NCBI GenBank assembly: GCA_034359265.1
Contig: CP136895.1
Coordinates: 43,852,001 to 43,916,000, forward strand
Length of the DNA stretch: 64,000 nucleotides
Source: Canna indica
Lineage: Eukaryota; Streptophyta; Magnoliopsida; Zingiberales; Cannaceae
Reading direction: 5' to 3'
Shown: positions 20,657 through 32,944 of the stretch, in pieces
Layout: each line of letters opens with the position of its first letter
Position numbering within the stretch: the stretch's first letter is position 1
The notes under the pieces: generated by a model
Database searches by the model: none
What the model was told of the DNA's origin: nothing
Seen by the model: the letters and a program-made list of their open reading frames with translations, nothing else
Translations under genes and position numbers: made by a program

Positions 20657-23600
20657 GATGAACTCTCATGCCCCTATCGCTTGTATCGAACCAATGACAT
20701 TTAAAAGGGGCAACTAATTTACATTCGAAAAATTGCAATTCTATGACTTCTTCCAATAGTTCGTAAAAGTCAACATCACATTCAGCATATGTTGTCATTT
20801 TGACACAGAGCCCGACATTCATAGTCTTTTTTGTAGATGAATATTCAAGTGTGTGAAATTGATATCCATTAACAAAATAACCGTTATAACACTGAACATG
20901 TCATGTCGGTCAGCTAGCAAACTCAAAGATTTGATTATTTATTTCGCCTCTGTGTTCTGTGCTGTAAGCATGAAACCAATTAGGAAACTCACGATTCCGT
21001 AATTTTTCTAATTCCTCATCGCTGTAAATTGAGTATTTTGTCACTATCTCAATGTCAAATATTTCAATGAACTTTTCAATCTCTGGACAGTTTAGTAAAA
21101 CGTACAAGTAGGCCAAATGGTACTCTTCGTCGTTTAAGAATCAAGACGGACGAGAACCCAAAGCACGATCGGGGTAACAAAAGATATTTAAACAACCATC
21201 TGATGGTCGAGCTCCCCCGTCGTCGTTCCATGGAAGACGATTAGGTCTTGTCTTGATGGTTGATTCAAAATAAAATGAGAAGAATGTTAAAATTTCTTGA
21301 ATTATATATGCTTATGCTATGGAACCTTCAACTACCGCGGTGTTCTTTACTTTTTTCTTCAGATGATTCATGTATCTTTCAAATAAGTACATCCATCGGT
21401 ATTGAACGGGGCCACCAACTCGTGCCTCTTATGCCAAGTGTATCTGTAGATGCTCCATCGAGTCAAAAAATAAAGGAGGGAAATACTGGTCCAGCTTGCA
21501 TATGATTTCAACAATATTATTTTCAAGTGCTGACATATCTTCGACTCGAAGTACATTTGCACAAATGTTTCTGAAAAACATACTTAATTCTGTCAACGGA
21601 CCCCAAATCTTATCATGTAGATTATCTCGAAACGCGACCGGAATCAATCTCTGCATGAATATATACATGACAATCGTGGCTCTTCATCCTCGATATTTTG
21701 CATTCATCGACGTTTACACATCGAGATAAGTTTGAGGCATATCCATCGGGTAATCTGAGTTCTTTGATCCATTGATACACATCTTTCATCCGTTGTTTAT
21801 TTAACACATACGACGCCATTGGCTTATGAAGTTGTCTATTGACCTCTTGTAACTCTAACTCAGGCCTCTTACAAAGTATTTTCACATCATGTCGGGCCTT
21901 CACATTATCTTTAGTTTTGTCGGGAATATCCATCACAGTGTTAAAAATATTATCAAACACATTTTTTTCAATGTGCATGATGTCCAAATTATGTTGAATC
22001 AATAATGAACTCCAATACGGCAATTCCCAAAAGATACTTTTTTTCACCCAGTTATGTGTTTGACCAAAGCCTGAAATTCTTATATTCTGACCAAAAGTAA
22101 TCTTTGGAAGCAATTGAACACATGCTAACATCTGTTCACTAGACAACATCGGTGGTGGCTCATCTCTTTCGACTCTACCCTTGGTAAATTTATCACGATT
22201 CCTTCGATACTGATGGTTAGATGGTAGGAACCGACGATGACAATCAAAGAAGAAAATTTTTCGACCGTTCTCAAGACTTAAGGATTTTGAGTGTTCCATG
22301 CAATACGGGTAAGAGAGTCGCCCATGCGTGCTGCAACCAGACAACATGCCGTAGACCGGGAAATCATTGATTGTCCACAATATAGCAGCTCGTAAAGTGA
22401 AGTTTGGATTCCGGTGACAATCATAAGTGATAGCTCGATCCCTCAGCCCACAATATTTTGAGTTCATCAATTAGGGGTCGAAGAAACACGTCAATTTCTT
22501 TCCGAGAACCCCTAGGACCCGGAATAATCATTGAAAGATAGATAAATTCATCTTTCATACACATTGACGGTGACAAATTATAAACTGTTAGTAACACTAG
22601 CCAAACTGAATACGGAGTTATCGAATTACCAAATGGATTAAAACCATCTGTGCACAATCCTAATATGATATTTCTAGTATCTCTAGGAAATGAAGGATAG
22701 CATCTATCCAAATGTTTCCATGCTTCACTATTGGATGGATAAGTCATTAGCATCATCACGACTTCTTGCATGCCAACTCATATAGGGGGCAGTCTTTTCC
22801 TACATGAATAATCTTTGAAGCCTCGATGTCAGTGGAAAATACCGAGGCACCTTAGATGGGATATTTTTCTATCGAACCGATTTCTTCTTCTTGTAACGAG
22901 GATGTTCACATACCGGATATTGCTCCAATTGTGCATTTTTTTTATAATATAAAATGCTGTTATTTTGGCACGCATGTATCTTTTCGTACCCAAGCCCTAA
23001 TTTCCTCATCAACTTTTTTGTCTTATAAAAAGTTGGCTCAAACTTGTTATCTGGAGGTAGCATTCCATTGATAAAGCCTGCAAATCCAATCAAACGCAAC
23101 CCCGCTGATATTACAATTGGATTTGATGTTTACGAGTTGTGTCATTGCCGAAAATCTTGTATATTTAGGATAATTCTCATACAACGGTTCATCGGCAGCT
23201 TTCAACATCTCGTAAAATTTTGCAACCTCCTTATTTGGTAATTCAATCTGTATCACAGATTGTTCTTCAGTGACATCAACTGTCGTAGTATCTGGTGGCA
23301 CTGCCGTCTAAGTAACTGACTCTATTTTATCATTTAAATGGAATTGATCGTCAAGACTATCCAAAATCATTGTTCTATAAGGATTAGGTGGATTGGAAGA
23401 AGAAACAACGACGCTTGAAGATTCACCATGAGTATGGAAAACATGATTGCTCGACATCCCGACTTGTCATGACTACCTGTGACAATTCCATACAAAATAT
23501 CTTGGTGTGAATCCTTTTGTATACAGATGCATTGTGACAGTTTCTCGATCTAAAAATCTTATGCTCAAACATTTCCAGCACGGACATCGAATTTGATCAC

Positions 23601-23740
23601 CACTAATGAGTTTTCGATTCGAGTAGGCGAAATTTAAGAAGTAAGTTACGCCTACTCGAAATTCATATGTTATAGATCCACGATGAATTCGTCAGTACAT
23701 CCAACTTCGATCGCCCGACATGTTCTATCAAAAAGTTGGC
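20657..23740 (-). pseudogene. CACTA (En/Spm) TNP2-type transposase gene, degenerate
   Basis: Domains in order on the minus strand. Transposase-associated N-terminus (about 23720-23460): SWMYRRI-like start, ITYEFRVGVTYFLNFAYSN, RCPCWKC, LYTKGFTPRYFVWN. Linker with KFYEMLKAADEPLYENYPKY (about 23230-23170). Transposase_21/TNP2 (about 22780-21740): SEAWKHLDRCYPSFPRDTRN, LGLCTDGFNPFG, FTLRAAILWTINDFPVYG, HNLDIMHIEKNVFDNIFNTV, MKSHDCHV. DUF4218-like part (about 21670-20905): LIPVAFRD, YFPPLFFDSMEHLQIHLA, AYLYVLLNCPEIEKF, LRNREFPNWF. DUF4216-like end (about 20820-20660): LVAPFKCHWFDT. Frameshifts (one near 22440) and stops break it. Introns are possible but not needed. TNP2 cuts CACTA TIRs. Its 3' end abuts the gypsy LTR at 20656, so the right part of the host element is lost. 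Confidence 0.88.
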
Positions 23741-23789
23741 AATATCTTTAGGTAATGTCTATAGGTGGGATGGTCCTATTCTATTCGGG

Positions 23790-23992
23790 ATTCATGTTAT
23801 TCTTATTGCACTTAGTATTTCTTTTAGTTATTAACTTCATTCTAAATTTTGGCAGAATCTCCCTACAGTTCTCCGAATAGGCATATCATCTGGGCGCGTA
23901 TCGGAGAACAAGGGAGATACAATAGCCAAAATTTAAAAATGAATAATGACTAAAAGAAAAAAACTAAGTGCAATATAAATAACTATGTTCCC
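23790..23992. repeat. ~90-bp inverted repeat with 19-bp loop
   Basis: Left arm about 23790-23879 and right arm about 23899-23992 pair with few mismatches: TATTGCACTTAGT, TTTTAGTTATTA, AAATTTTGGC, ATCTCCCT and TTCTCCGA on the left all reappear reverse-complemented in order on the right. It lies upstream of the CACTA transposase start. Confidence 0.85.
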
Positions 23993-24175
23993 AAATTATC
24001 CTATTAGGGACAATTCAAGGGTTGTATGTCGTATAAAAGATCATCTACTTCATTTACATGAACATAAAACCCCCGGACGGATCTAAGGTTTTGCGAAATT
24101 AAAATTTGACTTGTCGATGCGTACGTGAAACGTATCAATTTGTCATGATTATTTTCTAAATTTGTGGATGCCGGT

Positions 24176-24330
24176 GCGAGTCCACAATGGATGATTTCGA
24201 CACGAGTCCACAGTGGACGATTCTGGCACGAGTCCAGAGTGGCCGATTCTGGCACGAGTCCACAATGGATGATTCCTACGTGAGTCCACAGTGGACGATT
24301 CCAGCGTGCGAGTCCATAGTGGATGATTTT
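24176..24330. repeat. Six-copy 26-bp tandem array
   Basis: Six tandem units of the type ACGAGTCCACAATGGATGAT plus six variable bases. The core TCCACAGTGGA is nearly palindromic. Short repeats with a palindromic core are typical of the subterminal regions of CACTA elements, where accessory proteins bind. No CACTA terminus was found beyond it. Confidence 0.85.
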
Positions 24331-24417
24331 GTACTAATTAATCTTTTAACTAATTAATATAAACCCTAACTAATCTAAAAATAAAAAAATTAACCTAAAA
24401 TACAACTGACCGACAGA

Positions 24418-24440
24418 GGCCGAAACCTAGGGTTTCGGCC
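24418..24440. repeat. Perfect 10-bp hairpin
   Basis: GGCCGAAACC-TAG-GGTTTCGGCC, a perfect inverted repeat with a 3-base loop. Confidence 0.85.
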
Positions 24441-24474
24441 ACAATCGGCCGGAGAGGGGGAGGATCGGATTACC

Positions 24475-25225
24475 TGAACATTGACGAGCCTTGAGTGTTG
24501 GGGGATTATAAATAGTACCCATCCTAAACTCATTCCAAGCTTATGATTGATGCTTCCAAGTCTTAAAGTGTGATCCTAAGCATCTCTACAAGCTTTGATT
24601 GAGCCATCCTTGCAAGAACCCTAGTTTTGATCTTCACTCCTTGATTTAGCCTTCAAGCTTCTCCGATTCATCATCTTGAGGCATCAAGAGGACTAGGGAG
24701 TTTTCTTTGGAGCTAAGTATTTGTTGTATTATTTATTTGCTCCATTATTTGTGTATTTTGTGGTTTATTTTCATTGTATATCATTTGAATAAACCTAGGT
24801 TGCTAGGTTTGATTGAGTTGGTGGTTGCCTTGGTGTCAAGGCTTAAATCCACCATTGTAAACATAGTTTGCTAGGATTAGTTGATTTGTCCGTAGGTTGA
24901 GGTGGGAGAGTGCTGTCGGTAGGAATGTGGGATACTTTCGGGTGTGGAAGTGCCTTCGGTTTGAGAGCGGAGACTTTCCGGTGTAAAGTCCTCATTGTAA
25001 GGAAACTAATTAATCTAGTTAAACTAGTTTGGAAATCCTAAGCGGGGTGCTTAGGTAGTGGAGTAGGCATTGGGGCCGAACCACTATAAATCATTGTGTT
25101 TGCATTGCTTACTTTGCGTATCGATTACTTGACTTGTTTTATTCTCTTCCACATTCATTTAGTAGTCGAATAGTGTATTAACATAAGTAATCAAGAAAAC
25201 GATTGAAACCAGAATTAAGTTTATG
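24475..25225 (+). mobile_element. Sirevirus-type LTR 3' part (TATA to U5)
   Basis: Starts shortly before a TATA box (24507-24514) and carries the family tail: TTGAGGTGGGAGAGTGCT, GGAAATCCTAAGCGGGGTGC, TAGGCATTGGGGCCGAACCA. The palindrome region upstream and the last bases of the LTR are missing. Confidence 0.85.
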
Positions 25226-25231
25226 ATGCAT

Positions 25232-25667
25232 TGTAAAAGCGCTCGCGCACCGCCCACCGCTCTTGCGCACGACTAGGTAACGCCCCTCGTTTCCTAGCCG
25301 TGGCATAGCCGGTGGGGGTGTTTGGGCTATAGGAAATTTTGTCATGCTCCTCGTGTTTTTGGGAACCTTGGGGGTGGCACTTGGGGGTTAGGCTCCACAA
25401 CTATGTTGCCCCCGGGCAAACATCTCTCTACTTCATTCGTACAAGCATTTGCACAAGCATCCGTTCAAGCATTGTAAGCACTTTTCATACAAACAACCAT
25501 TGGCCCAAACGTTTTTGCGTCCAAACGCAACGAGGTTCGAACGCGGGCGAGCCCGGGAGCCCGCAACTTTTGAACATTGGCAAGGCGGTCCTTGCCCAAG
25601 GCTTATCCCTTGCGTTGGCAAGGGAGCCGCACAGACTTTTTCCGCCCAAACAAGTTGGTCCGTGACA
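25232..25667 (+). mobile_element. Possible short LTR followed by a tRNA-Met-like PBS
   Basis: TGTAAAAGCGC... to ...GGTCCGTGACA, followed one base later by TTGGTATCA (25669-25677), the core of an initiator-tRNA-Met primer site. About 436 bp and GC-rich. The left boundary is a guess because the partner LTR is not in the window; the end plus PBS is the main support. Confidence 0.45.
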
Positions 25668-25677
25668 GTTGGTATCA

Positions 25678-26020
25678 AGTACACACAAGTACATAAAGAA
25701 TATTTTCTGCCGACAACCGGGGTACACGTCTACGCGCCCCCACTCGACCCTCTATTGGGTCCAACCTTTTGGCTCTATGTTTTATTACCCAAATTACTAT
25801 CACTGCCGCTTAGTGCAGCATTGTGAGTCTCCATCACACTATCATAGAGAGAAAAAGGAAACAATTATCTCGCTAACATAAATAATTCATTCAACTGTAA
25901 TTTAAATTACTAACCGCATGGTGCACTGAGTGCAGGAGTGGTCGCCCGATCTCGTAGCATAACTATACCGTATGTCGACACGCTAGCATATGTCTCATAT
26001 GGTATTCTAGTGCTCTGATA
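25678..26020. other. LTR-element leader sequence, origin unresolved
   Basis: Between two primer sites facing each other (25669-25677 plus strand, 26021-26032 minus strand). It holds untranslated leader sequence from one or both elements. No domain recognised. Confidence 0.4.
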
Positions 26021-26032
26021 CCAACTTTGTCA
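26021..26032 (-). other. Primer-binding site of the inverted gypsy copy
   Basis: Minus-strand TGGTATCAGAGC four bases from the LTR end at 26037. It shows that the 26037-28580 LTR is a 5' LTR in minus orientation. Confidence 0.9.
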
Positions 26033-26036
26033 CACC

Positions 26037-28580
26037 ACAACTGAGGGTAGTGTGATCGGCCAGGGCCTATATCCTACCTTGTAGCCTACTGTCCACACTG
26101 ACAAAAAGAAACCAGAACATGTCGACAAAAGAAATCTCAACACAAACTTTATTAAAAGTTTTCAAAGTTCAAAATTTTATGTTTTCGAACCAAAGAAGAA
26201 AACCAACATCAGTTGTACGTCTCAAGAATCAAAGTTTTACAAACTTTTTCCAAAATACAACTGTCAGTGCAAAAAAGTAAACAACTACTAGAAACACTGG
26301 ACTATGACTCATGGATGCCGCTACAAGATATGACACCACCTCCCGCCCACCAGCTGCCCCATGTCGACAGGTCACAATCACTGCTCATGCTCTGCAAAAA
26401 ACAAGAAAACAAACTGTGAGTCTACTTGGGACTCAGTGAGCGGTTCTAGCGAACCTTCACATAATCCTCAGTTATTCATGCATGACATATAAGGCAACAT
26501 AATGTATATTCAGGGAGGTAAGCTACTTTTAATGTGACTACTAACCCCATGGGTCATTCTGTATAAACCGAATATGTGAAAATCTGCCATCTCAGCCTAT
26601 CAAGCCTCTGGTATCCGGCCCCTTGGGCCTACTTATGGTAATAAAAATCCCGACTATAGCTAGCCCTACCATACAAGGTAGAATCATACTGGCCGTCGGC
26701 CACATCATATCAAGATGTAAACAAGCAATCCCGGGACATCGACTAGGATGGTCCACTAGTCTCCGGACACCGTTTGGGGTAAGGATAGCTAGTCCCACCC
26801 AATTGGGGTCTGGCACCTAGCGGGCCCGCTGGCGCATCTCAAGACCCAAACACTAGCCGAGCTAAGCATTGGTCATTTCCGACCTCCACGCTTCTCGGCG
26901 GACCTTCTCAAGCACATCACACAATCAATGTCCTAGGGTTTCCTTATATACCTTTCGGGCCATTGCCCGTATCTGGCCCTAATCCGGGCTACAGGGTCAA
27001 CAAATTAATGCTGCCCTTTCAAAATGTGTATGCCTAAGAGTTCTAGGTTTTCAAAATGTTTACTAGAAGTCCTAGAAGTTCTATCATCTCCTAGCTAAGT
27101 TTCCATATATGCTGAGCATCACGCAACGTCCTACATGTTATCTAACATTATACACTACCTTGGGTGAGGAATTCCATGTACCGACCTTGGAATTCCGCCC
27201 ATGAACATTTTAGGACAGCATGTGTAATCTAAAGAAAAGTAAGCATACTTTACAACATCTACTATATATAGCCACGATATTCATAAATAACAACTATACA
27301 CTACCTTCAGAATTAAGCTCAATAAGAAACAATTTATCTAGCATAGCAAGGTAGCAATGAGTTCAATAATGCATGAGATACTAAACATGGTAAACTAATA
27401 CATCTTTTCAAAATTTAAAGAAATTTAATGAGCTAAGGATGGTCATTAAGCTAGCATTCCTAGAATCTCATAAATTAATAAATTTACTTACTATGGTTGG
27501 TGTTCTTCCTAAGTATCATCATGCCTCTATAGTTTTAACATTCTAACCATGGAAGTTTCCATCTAAAGCTCACCCTTTCCCTCCCCCTAGGCTTGGCCGA
27601 GCCTTGAGCAAGGTGAACCTTGCTTGGCCATGCCTCTTAGGGTAGAAAAGGGAAAGAAGAATTTAGCTACGACCCTAACTCTTCGTCTTCGATATATCTT
27701 AAATTCATATGGACTGATTTACCCCTTCCCCTACCCTTGGCCGAACCCTTCTCATGAGGTTTAGGATTCATTCGGCCACACCTAGGGTTTCTAGGGAAGA
27801 CAAACTATTTAACACGTGAAATCGACAACGGAGAATGCTCTAATGATAGATTTATGATCATCTAAGGGCTCTACTTCCGTCAAGGGGATTGAGGAAAATT
27901 TTGGCATGACCTATCCCCTTTCCCCATGATTCAGCAGCCCTAGATTGGAGAAAACGATGAGAAAATATAACGATCCAGCAAGTATTGATACAAGAATCAT
28001 GTATATACAACTACGGAAACTCGATTCGTTCAAAAATCGTGAGAAAACACGATCATATCACCACTAAGGGTTCGGCTACCCGCCTCCCCCATTTCTTCAA
28101 ATCCAACCACTCACCTTGATTGAGGAGGATGAAAGATCGGATGATGACAACTTTGAATTTTTTCGGTGACGGCGTGAAATTCCGGATCGACCAAAATCCC
28201 CCTCCTCCTTGCTTCTTCTCCCCTCTCTTCTAGGCGCTGCCTTGTGCAACTCAAAGATGAGTCACACGACACAAGGATGAGGGGTTTTAATCCCTCATCA
28301 AACCTTCCTTAAAGGCCCTAGACTCTTAATCATGACTCGACTAAACCTGAGCTCGACTTGGGTTCCGACTCTTCCCGCAACACGAGTCGACTTAAAATCG
28401 ATTAAAGTATAAATGCATAAAAGGAAAGAGTCATTTGCCCAATTTAATTGCATACATCATTAGTCGAGTCATACCTTTTCACTCGAGGCGATCCTGAGGC
28501 TCGACTCGACTATCCCCGGGTCCGGCGCGTTGCACCAAAACAGACATTTTATATTAGGAATTTTTTTCCCGAGTCTTACA
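26037..28580 (-). mobile_element. 5' LTR of a second gypsy chromovirus copy, inverted (2544 bp)
   Basis: On the minus strand it starts TGTAAGACTCGGG at 28580 and ends GTGTGACA at 26037, with PBS beyond. It aligns with 18108-20656 from end to end. Its 28580 end abuts Sirevirus A gag sequence, so this element probably inserted into Sirevirus A, after which its internal region was lost. Confidence 0.9.
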
Positions 28581-29940
28581 ACTATATTGTGGCATATCAA
28601 TTAATGAGTTTAATAGGATTTCCACTTGTAAGTCGGCATATGAACTTTGGAAAATCTTAGAGACTACACATGAAAGGACTTCACAAGTTAAGGAATCCAA
28701 GATAAACCTACTCATGCATGATTATGAAATGTTCAAGATGTTATCACATGAATCTATTGATGCCATGTTTGCTCGCTTTCAAAATATTACAAATGGATTA
28801 GCTGACCTTGGTAGAGACATAAGGGAAGAGGAGAAGGTAAGGAAGCTCCTTCGTTCCCTTTCAAAAGCTTGGGAGCCCATGGTCATCGCAATCATGGAAG
28901 CAAAGGATATGAGCACCTTGAAGATCACCGAGCTCATTGGGTCTCTCATGACACATGAGACCCATATGAAGCAATACAAGAAAAAAGATGCCCCTAAAGG
29001 CAAGACCATTGCCTTAAAAGCATCACACCAGGGTGAAGAATCCTCATCATCCGAGGAAGAGATGGATGATTTTGAAGAAATGACAATGTTGGCTAGGAGA
29101 TTCATGAGTTTCATTAGAGGAGGCATGAGAAAGGGAAATGGAGGCTACACATGATTCAGTTGCAACAAAATCGGGCATCTAAGAAAGGATTGCCCATTTC
29201 TCAAGATGTCTTCTACCTCCAACACTCACAAGAAAGACAAATACAACAAGAAGAAGAAGGCGATGATGGCTTCTTGGGATGAAAGCGAGTCTTCGTCAAG
29301 TGAAGAAGACACCAAAAGTGAAAAGGCAAATCTTTGCCTCATGGCAAATGATAACGAGGTAAGATTTACTTTTGGCGAGCTTTCATTTACGCAATAAGAA
29401 CTAGAAAATGAATTTGATCAAATGCATGATGAATTTAATGCTTGTAGGAAAAAGTTTAAAGAGCTTAAAAAGAACAACAAATCTTTAGAGCTTGAAAATG
29501 ATAACTTGCTACTTTCATGCAATGCATTAAGAAAAGAAGTAGATATCCTTAAGGAAGAAAAGAAGGCCTTAGATGATGCTAAGAAAAACTTAGAAAATGA
29601 AAACAAAAAATTGGAGATGAAAACAAGTTCTTAAGTGATCAAGTAGAGCACTTGAATGATAGCATGCTAAACTTAAAAAAGGAACTTTGCATGCTAAATG
29701 AAAAAATAACAACCTTACAAAATGTCATGCCTAAGGTTGTACATGCTAGAAAGTCGTCAAACAATCTTGCTCACACACATAGCCCAATAAAGTTTAATGG
29801 AAGTTGCTTTTCATGTGGTATTTTTGGCCTTATGGCTAGAGATTGTGCACTAAGGAGGAACCCTCATGCTAGATTCACTTGGGTTCCTAAGATGACTAAC
29901 ACTCAAGGACCTAAGAAGATTTGAGTACCTAAAATTGCCT
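28581..29940 (+). pseudogene. Sirevirus A gag
   Basis: Gag packages the retrotransposon RNA. The 5' end is cut by the gypsy LTR. It starts with SAYELWKILETTHEG-type sequence, then MFARFQNITNGLADLG, KLLRSLSKAWEPMVIAIMEA and LIGSLMTHETHM, the standard copia/Sirevirus gag core. A first zinc knuckle FSCNKIGHLRKDC lies near 29157-29200 (the preceding Cys position is disturbed by a stop). A Glu/Lys-rich coiled coil follows (29422-29720), then a second knuckle CFSCGIFGLMARDC in which the zinc-binding His is Leu. Stops near 29152, 29398 and 29632 break the frame. Confidence 0.88.
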
Positions 29941-31290
29941 CTTCTCCTTTTGTAGATGAAGAAGCATCCTCAAGCAAGTAGAAGCACATGGATCTTGGAT
30001 AGCGGTTGCTCAAAACACATGATGGGTGATATCAATCTCTTCGCAACCCTATCAAGCAAGGATGGTGGACATGTGACATTTGGAGACAATGCCAAAGGTA
30101 AGATTGTTGGCATTGGTGATATAGGTATACTCCCCTACCCATGCATTAAAAATGTTTTACTAGTTGATGGGTTAAACCATAACTTGATTAACATATCTCA
30201 ATTATGTGATAATGGATATGTAGTCATTTTTGAAGCATCTAAATGCATCATTAGAAGTGCACCATCTAATGATATTGTGTTTATTGGAAATAGGCAAGAA
30301 AATGTTTACACACTAGTTTTAAATGTTTTGCCTAATCCTCATATTAGATGCTTAGTTGCCATGGAAAATGATTCTTGGTTGTGGCATAGAAGGCTAGGAC
30401 ATGTTAGCATGAGCCTAATCCAAGAAATATCTAAAAAGGACTTAGTTAAAGAAATACCTAAGATAAAATTTGAAAAAGACACTTTGTGATGCATGTCAAT
30501 ATGAAAAACAAGTTAAGTCTTCATTTTATAGCTTTAATCAAGTGAGTACATCTAGAACACTTGAACTTGTGCACATGGATCTTTTTGGTCCTTGTGATGT
30601 GGCTAGTCTAGGTGGAAAATTATATTGCTATGTTTTGGTTGATGATTTCTCGAGATTTACATGAGTTTTCTTCCTAGCTAAGAAAAATGAAACTTTTGAT
30701 TTTTTTTTAAAATTTGCTAGGAGAGTTACAAATGAGAAATGAATTTCAATTTTGAAAATTAGAAATGATAATGGTGGAGAACTTAAAAATGAAAAGTTTT
30801 TCGAATTTTGTGATGAATTGGGTATTGAGCATACCTTTTCTTCCCCTAGAACCCCTCAACAAAATAGGGTGCTTGAGAGGAAGAATAGAACCTTACAAGA
30901 GATGACTAGGACCATGCTTTGTGAAAATAATTTGCCCAAGTATTTTTGGGCCGAAGCCATAAATACCTCTTGTTATGTACTTAATCGTATTTTATTAAGA
31001 CCTAAAATCAAGAAAACACCTTTTGAGCTTTGGAATGGTAAAATCCCAAGTGTGGGATATTTTCGTGTTTTTAGATGTAAATGCTTTATTTTAAACACTA
31101 AGGAGCATCTAGGAAAATTTGATTCTAAATCTGATGAAGGTATTTTCCTAGGTTACTCTAATAGTTCTAAGACCTATAGAGTTTATAATTGTAGAACTAT
31201 GATTGTTGAAGAATCTATGCATGTTACTTTTGATGAAACTAATGATTTTTCTAGAAATGTTAAGATTGTGAATGTAGGTGAGGAACTTGA
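29941..31290 (+). pseudogene. Sirevirus A protease and integrase
   Basis: Protease: WILDSGCSKHMMGD with the aspartic DSG triad (about 29990). GAG-pre-integrase: WLWHRRLGHVSMSLI and CDACQYEKQVKSSF. Integrase: LELVHMDLFGP, YVLVDDFSRFT, then NDNGGELKNEKF, FSSPRTPQQNRVLERKNRTL and NNLPKYFWAEAINTSCYVLN (core with the expected D, D and E). Stops or frame breaks occur around 30478, 30662 and 30741. Gene order protease-integrase-RT is the Ty1/copia order. Confidence 0.9.
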
Positions 31291-32538
31291 GGAACTAACA
31301 TTTCATGACAAAGAGGTTGAAGATGAAAACAATGAGGAAACTCACCATGAAGAACCTTCATCCTCAACTCTATCTCAAGATGAAGAAGAAGAAGAGGAAG
31401 CTCTACCACCTCTCCCCAAAGGGTACTGGTTCATACGAGATCATCCAATGGATCAAGTCATTGAAGAACCATCAACGGGCGTGATAACATGCTCTAAACT
31501 TAAGAATATTTGTCAATATCTAGCATTCATATCTCAAGTAGAGCCAAAAATAATTAAGGAAGCAATAGAAGATGAATTTTGGGTAATTGCTATGCAAGAG
31601 GAACTTAATCAATTTGTTAGGAATGAAGTTTGGGACTTAGTTCTAGACCTAGCGGACAAACCGTAATTGAGACTAAATGGGTATTTAGAAATAAGTTAGA
31701 TGAAGGAGGTTTAGTCATTAGAAACAAAGCTAGGTTAGTGGCCGAAGGGTATAATCAAGAAGAAGGAGTAGATTATAATGAAACTTATGCTCCCGTAGCT
31801 AGATTAGAGGCAATTTGCATGCTTTTGGTTTACGCAAGTTTTAAAGGTTTTAATTTTTTTTCAAATAGATGTTAAAAGTGTTTTTTTAAATGGTTTTATC
31901 GATGAAGAAGTTTATGTTGAACAACCCCCCAGATTTGAAAGTTTTGAGTTTCTAAATTATGTCTTTAAACTTAAAAAGGCTTTGTATGATTTATAATAAG
32001 CCCCTAGGGCTTGGTATGAAAGGCTTTCCACATTTTTTATTGATCAAGGCTTTAGCATTGGAAAAGCCGATGTTTCTCTTTTTATAAAAAATAATGAAAA
32101 TGATATTTTAGTTGTGCAAATTTATGTTGATGATATAATATTTGGTGTTACTAATGAAGTGCTTTGTTAGTGGTTTGCAAAGTGCATGCAAGAGGAGCTT
32201 GAGATGAGCATGATGAGGAACTCTCTTTCATGCTTGGTCTCCAAATCAAGAAAACCAAGAAAGGGATCTTCATAAATCAAGCGAAGTACACAAAGGAGCT
32301 CATCAAAAGGTTTGGGATGAATGAAGCCAAGATAGCTTCTACACCAATGAGCGTATCCATTAAGCTTGATAAAGATGAAGATGATGTAAAAGTAGATGAA
32401 AAATGATATCGAGGTATGATCGGTAGACTTCTTTATTTAACCGCAAGTAGACCCAATATCATGTTTAGTGTTTGTGTATGTGCTAGATTTCAATCTTGTC
32501 CTAAAATGTCTCACTTAAGTGCGGTCAAACACATTTTG
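31291..32538 (+). pseudogene. Sirevirus A reverse transcriptase (interrupted)
   Basis: An acidic linker is followed by ETKWVFRNKLDEGG, ARLVAEGYNQEEGVDY, ETYAPVARLEAI, then after frame breaks FLNGFIDEEVYVEQPP, and the catalytic YVDD at 32123-32134. Stops occur at about 31665, 31995, 32168 and 32405. The coding sequence is cut at 32538 by the CACTA element 32539-38517 and resumes, in frame, after the duplicated TTG at 38518-38520. Confidence 0.9.
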
Positions 32539-32839
32539 CACTACAACATTTTAGGTTTTTTATAGCATTTAACAATAACATTCTACCTGAACGATATGTT
32601 AAATGCACTCTTTTTTTTTTCCTTCCCGCTTCTCTTTCAATCGATCGAAATAATCTCCCTCTTTTTTTTCGTCTGCCGACAAAAAATTGCACCTTGCTCT
32701 TTTTATATCTCTCAGCAGACAAAATGCCTCCTGCCCGCTGCCCTTCTTTTCCTCAGCTCCCCTTCTTTTCCTCGGCTCGCTGATCTGCCACCCGTTGCTC
32801 ACCTCACCTATTACATTCCATTCTATCTCGGCTCCGAAG

Positions 32840-32943
32840 ATGAACGATGGTAGAGCTAGGGTTTCGATCCCGGCGAGCATGCGACGGACGATCCAAAACA
32901 TCAAGGGGATCGTCGGCCACCACAGCGACGAGGATGTGTACGC
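32840..32943 (+). pseudogene. GBF-interacting protein 1-like, first exon fragment
   Basis: The translation from the ATG at 32840 gives NDGRARVSIPASMRRTIQNI and KGIVGHHSDEDVYA, the N-terminal DUF1296 (GIP1_N) start of plant GBF-interacting-protein-1-like proteins, which in the family continues with MLKEC. Here it stops dead at DVYA and runs into pyrimidine-rich tandem repeats. A first exon plus its pyrimidine-rich leader appear to have been captured. The family works with G-box-binding bZIP factors. Confidence 0.8.
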
Positions 32944-32944
32944 A

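Noticed and set aside
24176..24330. CRISPR-like array
   Set aside because: Units are contiguous with no unique spacers, in a plant CACTA context.
25339..25826. Overlapping ORFs of 80-125 codons in 25.3-25.8 kb
   Set aside because: They lie in a GC-rich LTR-like region and show no domain on either strand.
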